The notes: generated by a model from the letters alone, not told the origin. A DNA stretch of 64,000 nt from Streptomyces sp. DT2A-34 (GCF_030499515.1 NZ_JASTWJ010000001.1:6428001-6492000), one strand, 5' to 3'. Counted from the stretch's first letter, positions 50,962-59,872 are shown. Numbers and translations are program-made.

Positions 50962-51882
50962 TCAACCCTTGATCGCGCCCTGCATGATGCCGCCCACGAT
51001 CTGCTTGCCGAACAGCAGGAACGCGATCAGCAGCGGCAGCGTGCCGAGCAGGGCGCCCGCCATGATCACCGCTTGGTCGGGGACATAGCCGGTGCCGAGG
51101 GAGTTGAGAGCGACCTGCACGGTCGGGTTCTCCTGGTTGAGGGCGATGATCGGCCACAGGAAGTCGTTCCAGGCGAACACGAAGGTCAGCAGGCCGAGGA
51201 CGGCCATCGCGGGCCGCGCCGCCGGGAAGACCACGTGCCAGACGACCCGCAGACTGCTCGCACCGTCCACCCGCGCCGCCTCGATCAGCTCGCTCGGCAG
51301 CGCCTGCAGCAGGTACTGCCGCATGAAGAACGTACCGAAGGCCGTGCACAGCGTCGGCAGGATGACCGTCTGGAGCTGGTTCGACCAGCCGAGGTCCGCC
51401 ATCCACAGATACAGCGGTACGACCGCCAGCTGCGGCGGGATCATCATCGTGCCGATCGTCAGCATCAACAGGACGCCGGAGAACCGGAACCGCAGCTTGG
51501 CGAAGGCGAAACCGGCGAGCGTGGCGAACAGCACCGTGCTGATGGTGATCGTGCCCGCCACGAACGTGGTGTTGAACATCGCCTTTCCGAGCCCGGCCTC
51601 CTCCCACGCCCGGTCCATGTTCTTGAACAGGTTCCCGCCGAACCACAGCGGCGGCGGGGTCTCCGCGAGCCGCCGGTCGGTGCGCGAGGCCGCGATCGCC
51701 GTCCACACCAGCGGGGCCAGCGAGACCAGGGCGAAGACGGACAGGACGACGTAGGTGAGCGGGCCGGCGTGCAGCTGCTTGCCGGCGCCCATGACCCGGG
51801 ACCGTTCGCGCCGCGGCTTCGAGTCCTTCGCGTCCTTCGAAGCCTTGGAGGTCTGAGGAGACGTCAGTTCGCTTGTGCTCAT
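50962..51882 (-). CDS. cebG: CebG-like cello-oligosaccharide ABC permease
   Basis: Inner-membrane permease of 306 residues, MalG family. Six hydrophobic segments; EAA-type loop in LIEAARVDGASSLRVVWHVVFPAARPAMAV. A Lys/Arg-rich N-terminal tail precedes TM1. ATGA-like overlap with cebF (51879-51882). Works with CebE and CebF; the MsiK ATPase lies elsewhere. Part of the divergent CebR regulon. Exact spacing to bglC is 135 bp. Confidence 0.93.
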   Translation of the reverse strand: MSTSELTSPQTSKASKDAKDSKPRRERSRVMGAGKQLHAGPLTYVVLSVFALVSLAPLVWTAIAASRTDRRLAETPPPLWFGGNLFKNMDRAWEEAGLGKAMFNTTFVAGTITISTVLFATLAGFAFAKLRFRFSGVLLMLTIGTMMIPPQLAVVPLYLWMADLGWSNQLQTVILPTLCTAFGTFFMRQYLLQALPSELIEAARVDGASSLRVVWHVVFPAARPAMAVLGLLTFVFAWNDFLWPIIALNQENPTVQVALNSLGTGYVPDQAVIMAGALLGTLPLLIAFLLFGKQIVGGIMQGAIKG

Positions 51883-52907
51883 AGGGACTTCCTCAGCCGT
51901 CGGGTCACCAGCAGTTGGATCACGGCGACGATCAGCAGGATCAGGAACATCGACCAGGCGATCGCGGACGCCTTGCCGAGGTTGCCGATGATCCAGCCCT
52001 GGTCGTACATGTACAGGCCGAGCGTCTGGTACTGGTGCTCGGAGCCGCCCTTCGAACCGCTCACTCCGCCGAACAGCAGGGGCTCACCGAAGAGCTGGGT
52101 CGCGCCGATCGTCGAGACGACCACCGTGAACAGGATCGTCGGCCGCAGCTGCGGGACCGTCACATGCAGGAACTGCTGCCAGCGGTTGGCACCGTCGATC
52201 GCCGCGGACTCGTAGAGGTCGGCCGGGATCGCCTGCATCGCCGCCAGGTAGATCAGCGCGTTGTAGCCGGTCCAGCGCCAGATCACGATCGACGACACCG
52301 CGAACTGCGAACCCCAGTCGGACTCACGCCAGTTGACCGGGTCGATGCCGACGAACTCCAGCAGCCAGTTGATCATGCCGCCGTCCCACGAGTACAGCAG
52401 CACGAACACCAGCGTCGCCGCCGCCACCGACGTGGCGTACGGGGTGAGCATCACGACCCGCCACACGGTCGAGCCGCGCAGCTTGTAGTTGAGCAGGTGC
52501 GCCAGAGCGATCGCCATCAGCAGCTGCGGCACCGTGGAGATCACGCCGATGGTGAAGGTGTTCCACAGCGCGTTCCAGAAGAAGTCCGAGGACAGCAGGT
52601 TCTGGTAGTTGTCCAGGCCGGTCCAGGTCTGGCCGTCCAGGTTGGACAGTTGCACGTTGTGGAGTGAGTACCACGCGGTGTACAGCAGCGGGACCAGCGA
52701 GAACGCCCCGAAGACGATGAAGAAGGGGGCGATGAACGCGTACGGCGACGCCTTCATGTCCCAGCGGTACAGCCGGCTGCGCCAGGAACCGTTGCCCGGC
52801 GGCGGCGTACCGCGACCGTGAGCGCGGCCGGCCGCGCCCGGCTTGTCACCGGGCGCGGCGTCGGCGCTCGACGCGGGATGCGCGAGGGCCTCCTTGGAAC
52901 TGCTCAC
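51879..52907 (-). CDS. cebF: CebF-like cello-oligosaccharide ABC permease
   Basis: MalF-type permease of 342 residues, six transmembrane segments after a polar N-terminal stretch (MSSSKEALAHPASSADAAPG). The permease loop is LYESAAIDGANRWQQFLHVTVPQLRPTILF. Its start overlaps the cebE stop and its stop overlaps the cebG start, so the three form one translationally coupled operon. Imports cellobiose/cellotriose captured by CebE. Confidence 0.93.
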   Translation of the reverse strand: MSSSKEALAHPASSADAAPGDKPGAAGRAHGRGTPPPGNGSWRSRLYRWDMKASPYAFIAPFFIVFGAFSLVPLLYTAWYSLHNVQLSNLDGQTWTGLDNYQNLLSSDFFWNALWNTFTIGVISTVPQLLMAIALAHLLNYKLRGSTVWRVVMLTPYATSVAAATLVFVLLYSWDGGMINWLLEFVGIDPVNWRESDWGSQFAVSSIVIWRWTGYNALIYLAAMQAIPADLYESAAIDGANRWQQFLHVTVPQLRPTILFTVVVSTIGATQLFGEPLLFGGVSGSKGGSEHQYQTLGLYMYDQGWIIGNLGKASAIAWSMFLILLIVAVIQLLVTRRLRKSL

Positions 52908-54229
52908 TGGCCGAGCACGTCCTTGATCTCTTCGGAGGCCGCGTCCCAGCCCTCGTCAGGGCTCTTGCCCTTCTGCTCGACCTGGAGGATGCCGACGTCG
53001 GTCAGCGCGGTGTTGATCGCCTGGTCCTTGATGCCGAAGTACTGGCTCGGGATGGTCTTCGCCGAGTCGGAGAAGACCTGGGTGATCGGCGCGTTCGAGA
53101 AGTACTCCGTGGTGGCGGCCGCCGGCTTCAGCGTCGAGTACGCCGACGGGGTCGACGGGAAGCTGGCCTGCTTGGCGAAGACCTTCGCCTGCTGCTCGGG
53201 CGCGGTCAGCCACTTCGCCAGCGCGATGGCCTCCTTCTGGTGCTTGCTCGCCGTCGGCACGCCGATGAACGAACCGCCCCAGTTGGCCGCGGTCGGCGCC
53301 GCCGCCACGTCCCACTGGCCCTTGCCCGACTCACCGGACTTCTCCAGGATGTAGCCCATCATCCAGGCCGGGCAGGCCACCGTGGCGAAGGTGCCGTTCG
53401 CGTAGCCCTGGTCCCACGGCTTGTCGAACTGCTTCAGCTTCGCCGACATGTCGCTGGTCGCCACGTCCATGGCGACGTCCCAGGCCGTCTTGACGCTGTC
53501 CGACTTGTCCCAGGTGACGGTGCCGTCCGTCTGGTAGTAGCGCTCGGGCTCGCCGCCGAGGGCCGCGTTGTAGACGGAGGAGGCCGAGTCCACGAACTTG
53601 GTGCCGCTCGGCGCCTTCTTCATGTACTCCTTGCCCAGGTCGACGTACTTGCCCCAGTCGCCCTTCCACTGCGCGGCGAGCTTGGTGCGGTCGGTCTCCA
53701 GGCCGGCCTTCTGGAACAGGTCCTTGCGGTAGCAGATCGCCATCGGGCCGATGTCGGTACCGAGTCCGATCAGCTTGCCGTCCTCGGTGGTGGCCTGGGC
53801 GTTCTTCCAGTCCAGCCACTGGGACTTGTCGACCTCCTTGCCGAGGTCGACGAACTTGTCGGCCTGCGTCTGCACGGCCTCGGTGATGTTCATGACCTCG
53901 ATCGCCTGGATGTCGTCGGCACCCGCGCCGGCCTGCAGCCGGGTGAGGACCTTCGGCCAGTAGACGTCGGTACGGGTGGTGACGTTCTCCTTGATGGTGA
54001 TGTCGGGGTTGAGCTTCATGTACTCGTCGTAGAGGCCGGCCTGCTTGTAGCCGAAGGTGCCGAAGGTGCCGACGGTCAGGGTTGTCTTGCCACCGCCGCC
54101 GTTGCCACCGCCCTCCCCCGAAGAGCCGTCGTCCGAGTCCTCGGCGCAGCCGGCGAGCAGCCCTGTCGTCAGCGCGGCGACGGCCGCGAGGGCCATCAGC
54201 CTGCGGGACCCGCGGGTACTCGTGCGCAT
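52904..54229 (-). CDS. cebE: CebE-like cello-oligosaccharide-binding lipoprotein
   Basis: Extracytoplasmic solute-binding protein of 441 residues. N-terminal signal RRLMALAAVAALTTGLLAGC gives a lipobox (LLAGC) so it is anchored to the membrane. A Gly/Ser/Asp linker follows. The mature domain has the SBP1 fold (KTTLTVGTFGTFGYKQAGLYDEYMKLNPDITIKEN). First gene of cebEFG. The promoter carries the 20-bp perfect CebR palindrome 116 bp upstream of the ATG. Confidence 0.93.
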   Translation of the reverse strand: MRTSTRGSRRLMALAAVAALTTGLLAGCAEDSDDGSSGEGGGNGGGGKTTLTVGTFGTFGYKQAGLYDEYMKLNPDITIKENVTTRTDVYWPKVLTRLQAGAGADDIQAIEVMNITEAVQTQADKFVDLGKEVDKSQWLDWKNAQATTEDGKLIGLGTDIGPMAICYRKDLFQKAGLETDRTKLAAQWKGDWGKYVDLGKEYMKKAPSGTKFVDSASSVYNAALGGEPERYYQTDGTVTWDKSDSVKTAWDVAMDVATSDMSAKLKQFDKPWDQGYANGTFATVACPAWMMGYILEKSGESGKGQWDVAAAPTAANWGGSFIGVPTASKHQKEAIALAKWLTAPEQQAKVFAKQASFPSTPSAYSTLKPAAATTEYFSNAPITQVFSDSAKTIPSQYFGIKDQAINTALTDVGILQVEQKGKSPDEGWDAASEEIKDVLGQ

Positions 54230-54344
54230 TGCGTCCTCCTGTTGCCTGACGTGCCGACCCCCCGGCCAACTGCACTGTTGGGCCCGTTCGTTGAACTCGC
54301 TGCGGCTCGGGCGGGGAACGTGCGGGATGTGTATGTGTCAGGTA

Positions 54345-54364
54345 CTGTGGGAGCGCTCCCACAG
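54345..54364. promoter_or_regulatory. CebR operator (perfect 20-bp palindrome)
   Basis: CTGTGGGAGCGCTCCCACAG is a perfect palindrome containing the Streptomyces CebR box TGGGAGCGCTCCCA. It lies between cebE (minus strand) and cebR (plus strand). CebR repression is relieved by cello-oligosaccharides, so it controls the uptake operon and possibly cebR. Confidence 0.9.
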
Positions 54365-54462
54365 GTGATGAGTTGAAGGTTCGTCGGTCCGGGCGGGGGT
54401 GTCAAGGGACTCGGAGCGGAGAGATGCGTTCAGTTATCGGGCTGTTAACTGGACCCACCTGA

Positions 54463-54486
54463 GCCCGTCCGGCGTTTGAGGACGAG
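54463..54486. repeat. Streptomyces intergenic repeat (GCCCGTCCGGCG type), copy 1
   Basis: The 24-mer beginning GCCCGTCCGGCGTTTGAGGA is identical, inverted, to 57899-57922. It lies in the cebE-cebR promoter region. A GC-rich tail (GGTCCGGGGGCGGCAGCCCC) follows it, as in many copies in other genomes. It is a widespread Streptomyces element; function unknown. Confidence 0.7.
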
Positions 54487-54601
54487 GCCGTTCAGGCCGA
54501 AGTGGGGGTCCGGGGGCGGCAGCCCCCGGGTGGGGTCAGTGCAACAGACGGGACTGTTAGATTCCAGGGCCGGCGTAAGGATCGGCGGGAAGGCGGAGCC
54601 C

Positions 54602-55657
54602 ATGGCAACCCACGGAGCGCGGGGCCGAAGTGGCGGTCGGCCCACCCTCGAAGAGGTGGCGGCCCGCGCCGGCGTGGGCCGGGGCACCGTCTCCCGGGTG
54701 ATCAACGGCTCGCCCCGGGTCAGTGACGCGACCCGCGCGGCGGTGGAGGCGGCGGTGACGGAGCTCGGCTACGTCCCGAACACGGCGGCCCGAGCCCTGG
54801 CGGCGAACCGCACGGACGCGATCGCGCTGGTCGTGCCCGAGCCCGAGACGCGGTTCTTCGCGGAACCGTACTTCTCGGACATGCTCAAGGGCGTGGGCGC
54901 CGAGCTCTCCGAGACGGAGATGCAGCTGCTGCTGATCTTCGCGGGCAGCGACCGGGAACGGCGCCGCCTGGCCCAGTACCTGGCGGCCCACCGCGTCGAC
55001 GGCGTCCTGCTGGTCTCGGTCCACGCGGACGACCCCCTGCCGGACCTGCTGGCCCAGCTGGAGATCCCGGCGGTGATCAGCGGCCCTCGCTCCGCCGCGG
55101 AGACCCTGACCTCGGTGGACTCCGACAACTACGGCGGCGCCCGCTCGGCCGTCGAGCACCTGCTGTCCCGAGGTCGCACGCGGATCGCCCACATCACCGG
55201 CCGCCTCGACGTCTACGGTGCCCAGCGCCGCGTCGACGGCTACCGCGACGCCCTGCGTGACGCGGGGCACGAGGTGGACGAGGGGCTGATCGAGGCGGGC
55301 GACTTCACGGAGGAGGGCGGTGTTCGGGCGATGAAGGTACTCCTGGAGCGCCGCCCCGACCTGGACGCGGTCTTCGCGGCGTCGGACGTGACGGCGGCGG
55401 GCGCCCGCCAGACCCTGCGCGAGGCGGGTCGCCGTATCCCCGACGACGTGGCCCTCGTCGGCTACGACGACTCGGCCATCGCCCGCCACATGGACCCGCC
55501 CCTCACCAGCGTCCGCCAGCCGATCGAGGAGATGGGCCGCCGGATGCTGGACCTCCTCCTCGCCGAGATCGCGGATCGCCGGCCGGCGGTGTCGCGGGGA
55601 CTGGAACGCCCGCAGATGGTGCTGGCGACGGAACTGGCGGTGCGGGCGTCGTCGTGA
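54602..55657 (+). CDS. cebR: CebR LacI-family repressor of cellobiose genes
   Basis: LacI/GalR regulator of 351 residues, start ATG 54602 (MATHGARGRSGGRPTLEEVAARAGVGRGTVSRVINGSPRVSD). An upstream extension to 54476 is non-homologous and contains the repeat. HTH and hinge (AARALAANRT) precede the periplasmic-binding-protein-like effector domain (FFAEPYFSDMLKGVGAEL; HRVDGVLLVSVH). Divergent from cebE; the operator at 54345 and that at 50826 fit its known target. It overlaps the next gene by GTGA. Confidence 0.95.
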   Translation: MATHGARGRSGGRPTLEEVAARAGVGRGTVSRVINGSPRVSDATRAAVEAAVTELGYVPNTAARALAANRTDAIALVVPEPETRFFAEPYFSDMLKGVGAELSETEMQLLLIFAGSDRERRRLAQYLAAHRVDGVLLVSVHADDPLPDLLAQLEIPAVISGPRSAAETLTSVDSDNYGGARSAVEHLLSRGRTRIAHITGRLDVYGAQRRVDGYRDALRDAGHEVDEGLIEAGDFTEEGGVRAMKVLLERRPDLDAVFAASDVTAAGARQTLREAGRRIPDDVALVGYDDSAIARHMDPPLTSVRQPIEEMGRRMLDLLLAEIADRRPAVSRGLERPQMVLATELAVRASS

Positions 55658-56481
55658 GCGGCCACGCCCTGCTGGACCTCACCGAGGTCGGCGAGGTCGA
55701 GCCGTACCTGCGTTCCGTGGGCGAGGTGCTGCGTGCCTTCCGCGACCAGGACTCGGGCTGTGTGTCGTACGGCGTCCGACTCCCGGACGGCGACCGCTGG
55801 TTCGTGAAGGAGGCGGCGACGGAACCGGCCCGGCGCTCCCTGGACCGGGCCTGGGCGTTCCACCGGGCGGTACGCCATCCCGTGATCGTCCCGCAGCTGC
55901 ACCGGTTCGGAGTGCGGGGCGGTGCTGGTACGGCGGTGGTGATGCCGTGGCACGCCGGCGAGGTCCTCTACCACCCCACCCTCCGCACCCACGGCGGCCG
56001 CGCCCACCCCGACAGCCCCCTGGCCCGCTTCCGCTCCCTGCCGCTCGACCGGGTCCACCGTGCCGTGGACCGCGTACTGGACGCCCACCTGGCGGTGGAG
56101 GCCGCGGGACACGTCGCCGTGGACCTCTACGACGGCGCGTTCCTGTACGACTTCGAGGGCGACGAACTCCGCCTGATCGACCTGGACGAATACCGCCCCG
56201 GCCCGTTCACACTGGACGCGGACCGGCTCCCCGGCTCACGCCGCTTCATGGCCCCGGAGGAGTTCCGCCGCGGCGCGCTGATCGACCTCCGCACCACGGT
56301 CCACGCCCTCGGCCGCGCCACCCGCCTCCTGCTGGACGCCGGCGACGAGGAGCGGGCCTGGCGGGGGACGCCGGCCCAGCTGGCGGTGCTCGACCGGGCC
56401 ACCCGCGCCGACCCCGGCGAACGCTTCGGGAGCGTACGGGAGTTGGTGCGGGCGTGGCGGGAGGCGACGTCAGCGGGGTAG
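55654..56481 (+). CDS. Small protein-kinase-like protein
   Basis: 275-residue protein coupled to cebR. It has a kinase-like skeleton: VKEA (candidate beta-3 Lys) at RWFVKEAATEP, a catalytic-loop-like VAVDLYDGAFLYDFEG (with Asp before the usual N) and the metal-loop-like LIDLDEY in place of DFG, then MAPEEFRRG as APE. It is shorter than Hanks kinases and lacks a canonical glycine loop, so activity is uncertain. No membrane anchor. It converges with the GNAT gene with a 12-bp overlap. Conserved beside cebR in Streptomyces by my recollection. Confidence 0.7.
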   Translation: MSGHALLDLTEVGEVEPYLRSVGEVLRAFRDQDSGCVSYGVRLPDGDRWFVKEAATEPARRSLDRAWAFHRAVRHPVIVPQLHRFGVRGGAGTAVVMPWHAGEVLYHPTLRTHGGRAHPDSPLARFRSLPLDRVHRAVDRVLDAHLAVEAAGHVAVDLYDGAFLYDFEGDELRLIDLDEYRPGPFTLDADRLPGSRRFMAPEEFRRGALIDLRTTVHALGRATRLLLDAGDEERAWRGTPAQLAVLDRATRADPGERFGSVRELVRAWREATSAG

Positions 56482-56985
56482 CGCCAGCCGCCACCGCCTC
56501 TCCCCGTCCTGCGCCTCCTCGGTCGGGGCGAGCCCGGCCGCCGCGGCGACCGCCGCCGAGGCCGGGTGGTCGGGGTGGATGTGTGCGACGACCGTACGCA
56601 CGGACCGTCGCCCGAGCCAGGCGACCAGCCCCCGCGCCGCCTCGGACGCGAACCCCTGCCCCTGCCAGGGTGTGCCGACCACCCAGGCGATCTCGGCGCT
56701 GTGGTCCCCGGTGACCGTGGCCTGGACGGTGCCCACGAGACAGGACTCCGCGCGCAGCCGCAGTACCCAGTTGCACCAGGAGACACCCGGGGCGGGGCAC
56801 CCGGCGACGAGCCGCTCGTAGCGGGCGCGCAGTTCGCCGGGGGAGTGGGGCGTGCCGCCGATGTAGGTGTGCAGCGCCGGGTCCGACAGGACGACGGCCA
56901 TCTCCTCGGCGTGCTCGACGCGCAGCGGGAGGAGGTCGAGGCGTGCGGTGGTGAGGGGCTCGGCGGGTACGCGGGGCTCGGACAT
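56470..56985 (-). CDS. GNAT-family acetyltransferase (RimJ-like)
   Basis: Acetyl-CoA-dependent N-acetyltransferase of 171 residues. N-terminal TTARLDLLPLRVEHAEEM is the RimJ/RimL group pattern. The acetyl-CoA pyrophosphate loop (motif A) is AEIAWVVGTPWQGQGFASEAARGLVAWL. A conserved HIHPDHPASAAVAAAAGL follows as motif B. Cytosolic. Located beside tRNA-His on the same strand, but with a terminator between. Substrate unknown. Confidence 0.88.
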   Translation of the reverse strand: MSEPRVPAEPLTTARLDLLPLRVEHAEEMAVVLSDPALHTYIGGTPHSPGELRARYERLVAGCPAPGVSWCNWVLRLRAESCLVGTVQATVTGDHSAEIAWVVGTPWQGQGFASEAARGLVAWLGRRSVRTVVAHIHPDHPASAAVAAAAGLAPTEEAQDGERRWRLALPR

Positions 56986-57016
56986 CGTGCGCAGCCTACG
57001 GCGCCGCAGAAAAAGC

Positions 57017-57054
57017 TTCAGCCGGTGACCTCGTTCGCGAAGTCACCGGCTGAA
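57017..57054 (-). terminator. tRNA-His terminator
   Basis: A perfect 13-bp stem, TTCAGCCGGTGAC (57017-57029) with GTCACCGGCTGAA (57042-57054), and 12-nt loop. On the minus strand it is followed by CTTTTT, a good intrinsic terminator just downstream of tRNA-His. Confidence 0.85.
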
Positions 57055-57060
57055 GACCAG

Positions 57061-57133
57061 GGTGAGTGACGGGACTCGAACCCGCGGCATCCTGGACCAC
57101 AACCAGGTGCTCTACCAGCTGAGCTACACCCAC
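57061..57133 (-). tRNA. tRNA-His (anticodon GTG)
   Basis: Minus-strand gene of 73 nt: acceptor GTGGGTG with CACTCAC (one G-T pair) plus discriminator C, D arm TAGCTCAGCTGGTAGAGCA, anticodon stem CCTGG/CCAGG with loop TTGTGGT giving GTG (His), T arm GCGGGTTCGAGTCCCGT. CCA not encoded. Adjacent to ornA, as in S. coelicolor. Confidence 0.95.
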
Positions 57134-57250
57134 CATGACCGGCGATCGACTTCTGGGAAGTCCCCGACCGGCCGAGAAAAAGTGTACAGGGTCCGAAGGG
57201 GTGCTCGCGCACAGCTTTTGCGGCGCCCCCGGGTAATCCCGCGCGTACGC

Positions 57251-57853
57251 CTACTGAGCAGGCAGAACGTGCTTCGCGGCGATCGACTTCGCGGTGTCCG
57301 AGTCCGGGCCGGGCTGCGGTACGAAGATGGCCTCGCGGTAGTAGCGGAGTTCGGCGATGGACTCGCGGATGTCGGCGAGGGCGCGGTGGTTGCCGTTCTT
57401 CTCGGGGCTGTTGAAGTAGGCGCGCGGGTACCAGCGGCGGGCCAGCTCCTTGACCGACGAGACGTCGACGATGCGGTAGTGGAGGTAGTCCTCCAGTGTC
57501 GGCATGTCGCGCAGCAGGAAGCCGCGGTCCGTGCCGACGGAGTTGCCGCACAGCGGGGCCTTGCCGGGTTCCTTCACGTGCTCGCGTACGTACGCCAGGA
57601 CCTGCTCCTCGGCGTCGGCCAGCGTCGTGCCGCCGGCCAGTTCGTCGAGGAGTCCGGACGCGGTGTGCATCTGACGCACCACCTCCGGCATCGTCTCCAG
57701 CGCCGCGTCCGGCGGGCGGATGACGATGTCCACTCCTTCGCCGAGTACGTTCAGCTCGGAGTCGGTGACGAGGGCGGCAACCTCGATGAGCGCGTCGTCG
57801 GACAGCGAGAGGCCGGTCATCTCGCAGTCGATCCACACCATGCGATCGTTCAT
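57251..57853 (-). CDS. orn: Oligoribonuclease
   Basis: DEDDh 3'-5' exoribonuclease that degrades 2-5 nt RNA and the c-di-GMP breakdown product pGpG; 200 residues. Acidic motif [16 protein letters not shown], motif [32 protein letters not shown] with Asp, and motif [18 protein letters not shown] with His/Asp. Flanked by adpA and tRNA-His as in Streptomyces (ornA, SCO2793). It is downstream of adpA on the same strand, with 97 bp and a hairpin terminator between. Required for normal growth and sporulation in Streptomyces. Confidence 0.95.
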   Translation of the reverse strand: MNDRMVWIDCEMTGLSLSDDALIEVAALVTDSELNVLGEGVDIVIRPPDAALETMPEVVRQMHTASGLLDELAGGTTLADAEEQVLAYVREHVKEPGKAPLCGNSVGTDRGFLLRDMPTLEDYLHYRIVDVSSVKELARRWYPRAYFNSPEKNGNHRALADIRESIAELRYYREAIFVPQPGPDSDTAKSIAAKHVLPAQ

Positions 57854-57898
57854 GCGAACACCCTACGGCTGACGTCCTCTGTTGGGGCGCCCCGGTTC

Positions 57899-57944
57899 CT
57901 CGTCCTCAAACGCCGGACGGGCTGAAATGCGCCCGTCCGGCGTT
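57899..57944. terminator. adpA terminator built from a Streptomyces repeat (copy 2)
   Basis: A 14-bp perfect inverted repeat (AACGCCGGACGGGC at 57909-57922, GCCCGTCCGGCGTT at 57931-57944) with an 8-nt loop. Its left part (57899-57922) is the inverted copy of the repeat at 54463. It lies between adpA and ornA on the minus strand, so the repeat works here as a terminator hairpin. Confidence 0.8.
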
Positions 57945-57950
57945 ACGAGG

Positions 57951-59177
57951 TCATGCTCCGCTGCGCTGCCCCGGCAGGGTCGCCCGGCCGCCGACGTACA
58001 GCTCGCGCCCGTTCTCCGAGGGCGCGGACGTGCCGACGGGCGCCGGGGTGCGGCGGGTCTGCAGCGGGACCGGGCCGCTCTCCGGGTACGGGGCGGGCGG
58101 TGGGCCCTGCTGGAGCGCGGGGCCCGTCGGGGGCTCCGCGTCCGTCGGCCTTTCGCTCTGGGGGCGCCGAGCACGGTACGCCGCCCGGTAGGCGGCCGGC
58201 GACGAGCCGAGCTGGCGGCGGAAGTGGCCGCGCAGCGCCACCGGCGAGCGGAAGCCGCAGCGGCCCGCCACCTCGTCCACCGAATAGTCCGACGTCTCCA
58301 GCAGGCGCTGTGCCTGCAGGACCCGCTGGGTGATCAGCCACTGAAGCGGGGCGCTGCCCGTCAGCGAGCGGAAGCGGCGGTCGAAGGTGCGGCGGCTCAT
58401 GTACGCGCGTGCCGCCAGCGTCTCCACGTCGAACTGCTCGTGGAGGTGCTCCAGCGCCCAGGCGACGACCTCGGCCAGCGGGTCGGCGCCGATCTCCTCC
58501 GGTAAAGATCGATCGAGGTAGCGCTCCTGGCCGCCGGATCGGCGCGGCGGGACCACCAGACGGCGGGCCAGGGCCCCTGCCGCCTCGTTGCCGTGGTCCG
58601 TCCGCACGATGTGGAGACAGAGATCGATTCCGGCCGCCGTACCCGCCGACGTCAGGACGTCGCCGTCGTCGACGAACAGCTCTCTCGGATCGACGTGCAC
58701 CGACGGGTAGCGCTTGGCCAGCGTCGGTGCGTACATCCAGTGCGTTGTCGCGGGGCGGCTGTCCAGCAGGCCCGCCGCGGCGAGGACGAAGGCACCGGTG
58801 CACAGCCCGACTATGCGGGCGCCTTCCTCGTGCGCCCGGCGCAGTGCGTCGAGCGCGTCCTCGGGCGGTGGAGAGGTGATCGAACGCCAGGCCGGCACGA
58901 CAACCGTGCCCGCCCGTGAGATCGCCTCCAGGCCATGTGGCGCGGTGAGTTCCAGGCCCCCTGTGGTCCGCAGCGGGCCTTCCTCGCCGCCGCACACCAG
59001 CAAGCGGTAGCGCGGCACGCCGGCGTCCTGGCGGTCGATCCCGAACACCGACAGCGGTATGGAACTCTCGAAGATGGGGCCGCCGCTGAACAGCAGCACC
59101 GCGACGATCTCCTTGCGGCGTCGCCCGGAAAGTTTCCGGGCCGCGGCTTCCGGCGCGGCAGTGGAGTCGTGGCTCAT
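57951..59177 (-). CDS. adpA: AdpA (BldH) global transcriptional regulator
   Basis: AraC/XylS-family master regulator of development and secondary metabolism, 408 residues. N-terminal DJ-1/PfpI-like dimerisation domain (KEIVAVLLFSGGPIFESSIPLSVFGIDRQDAGVPRY) and C-terminal AraC HTH (LAARAYMSRRTFDRRFRSLTG; VDEVAGRCGFRSPVALRGHFRRQLGSSPAAYR). A TTA leucine codon (58503-58505 on the plus-strand numbering, in DRSLPEE) makes translation depend on bldA tRNA. In S. griseus, the A-factor receptor ArpA represses adpA. The Pro-rich C-terminal tail is variable. It is the last gene before ornA. Confidence 0.97.
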   Translation of the reverse strand: MSHDSTAAPEAAARKLSGRRRKEIVAVLLFSGGPIFESSIPLSVFGIDRQDAGVPRYRLLVCGGEEGPLRTTGGLELTAPHGLEAISRAGTVVVPAWRSITSPPPEDALDALRRAHEEGARIVGLCTGAFVLAAAGLLDSRPATTHWMYAPTLAKRYPSVHVDPRELFVDDGDVLTSAGTAAGIDLCLHIVRTDHGNEAAGALARRLVVPPRRSGGQERYLDRSLPEEIGADPLAEVVAWALEHLHEQFDVETLAARAYMSRRTFDRRFRSLTGSAPLQWLITQRVLQAQRLLETSDYSVDEVAGRCGFRSPVALRGHFRRQLGSSPAAYRAAYRARRPQSERPTDAEPPTGPALQQGPPPAPYPESGPVPLQTRRTPAPVGTSAPSENGRELYVGGRATLPGQRSGA

Positions 59178-59572
59178 ACTGCTAAGCCCCCCTCGGTGGT
59201 CGCGGCTCCTCGGTTGTGTCGCTCCTGCACGTTTCCCCTCGGTCCTGCACGAGTCCCCCGCCGTAGACAGTCAAGATCGAATCTACTGTGTCGCGTCGCG
59301 CCGCAGTGGCCGGTTCGGCACTCGGCACATTGTCGACTTGGCAACTTGGCGTGAAGCATTCGATCACGAAGCGTTGCACTCACGGGCCGTGCAGGGAAGT
59401 GCGCCTTGTCGCAGTGGCCAATCCACGTAGGGTGCGCAGGGCCCCTGAGGCCCTTTCCGTGCAGGTGGAACGGGGGTTGGGGGGTGTTCTGGGCAGGGGA
59501 TGCATGCGCGCCAGAAGTTGGCTGAAAAGCAGCGTGCCCGTGCGCGGAAACCGGTCAGCCGACCGGTGTATT
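59178..59572. other. adpA upstream region (no gene seen)
   Basis: 395 bp of unusually AT-leaning sequence. I see no coding frame with good codon use. The inverted repeat ACCGGTC-AGCC-GACCGGT at about 59548-59566 may end the minus-strand gene at 59573. A search for receptor-type palindromes by eye found nothing as strong as those at 9754 or 10443. The adpA promoters must lie here. Confidence 0.6.
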
Positions 59573-59872
59573 TCAACCAGTGTGACGTCCGCCTCTGTGG
59601 GCCCCGGTTCCCGTCCTGTGGTGGCGTCCGCGACGGGAGGGTGACGGAGTGGTGCGCTCCTCGTCCTTCAGGCGTGCCGCGCCGCGTTCCGACTGGCGCA
59701 GCAGCAGACGGCAGACGGCCGTCACGGCGGCGAGGCCGAAGGCCGTGCCCGCGGCGCCGGCGAGGGAGGTGCCGTACCAGAGGAGGACCACGGGGACCAG
59801 GACGCAGCTGAAGGCCGCCCAGCGGACCACGTCGGTGGCGCTGTCGTCGGAGGGCGTGCGGGGTCCGGGCAT
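59573..59872 (-). CDS. Small membrane protein upstream of adpA
   Basis: 99-residue protein with two hydrophobic segments (VVRWAAFSCVLVPVVLLWYGTSLAGAAGTAFGLAAVTAVCRLLL) and a basic tail. ATG at 59872. No domain recognised. A small protein of this sort sits upstream of adpA in other Streptomyces by my recollection. The next gene to the left is adpA, 395 bp away, so it has its own promoter. Function unknown. Confidence 0.7.
   Translation of the reverse strand: MPGPRTPSDDSATDVVRWAAFSCVLVPVVLLWYGTSLAGAAGTAFGLAAVTAVCRLLLRQSERGAARLKDEERTTPSPSRRGRHHRTGTGAHRGGRHTG

Noticed and set aside
59178..59572. Receptor operator in the adpA promoter
   Set aside because: No palindrome of the quality of the cluster sites was seen; a weak match would not be meaningful without footprinting.
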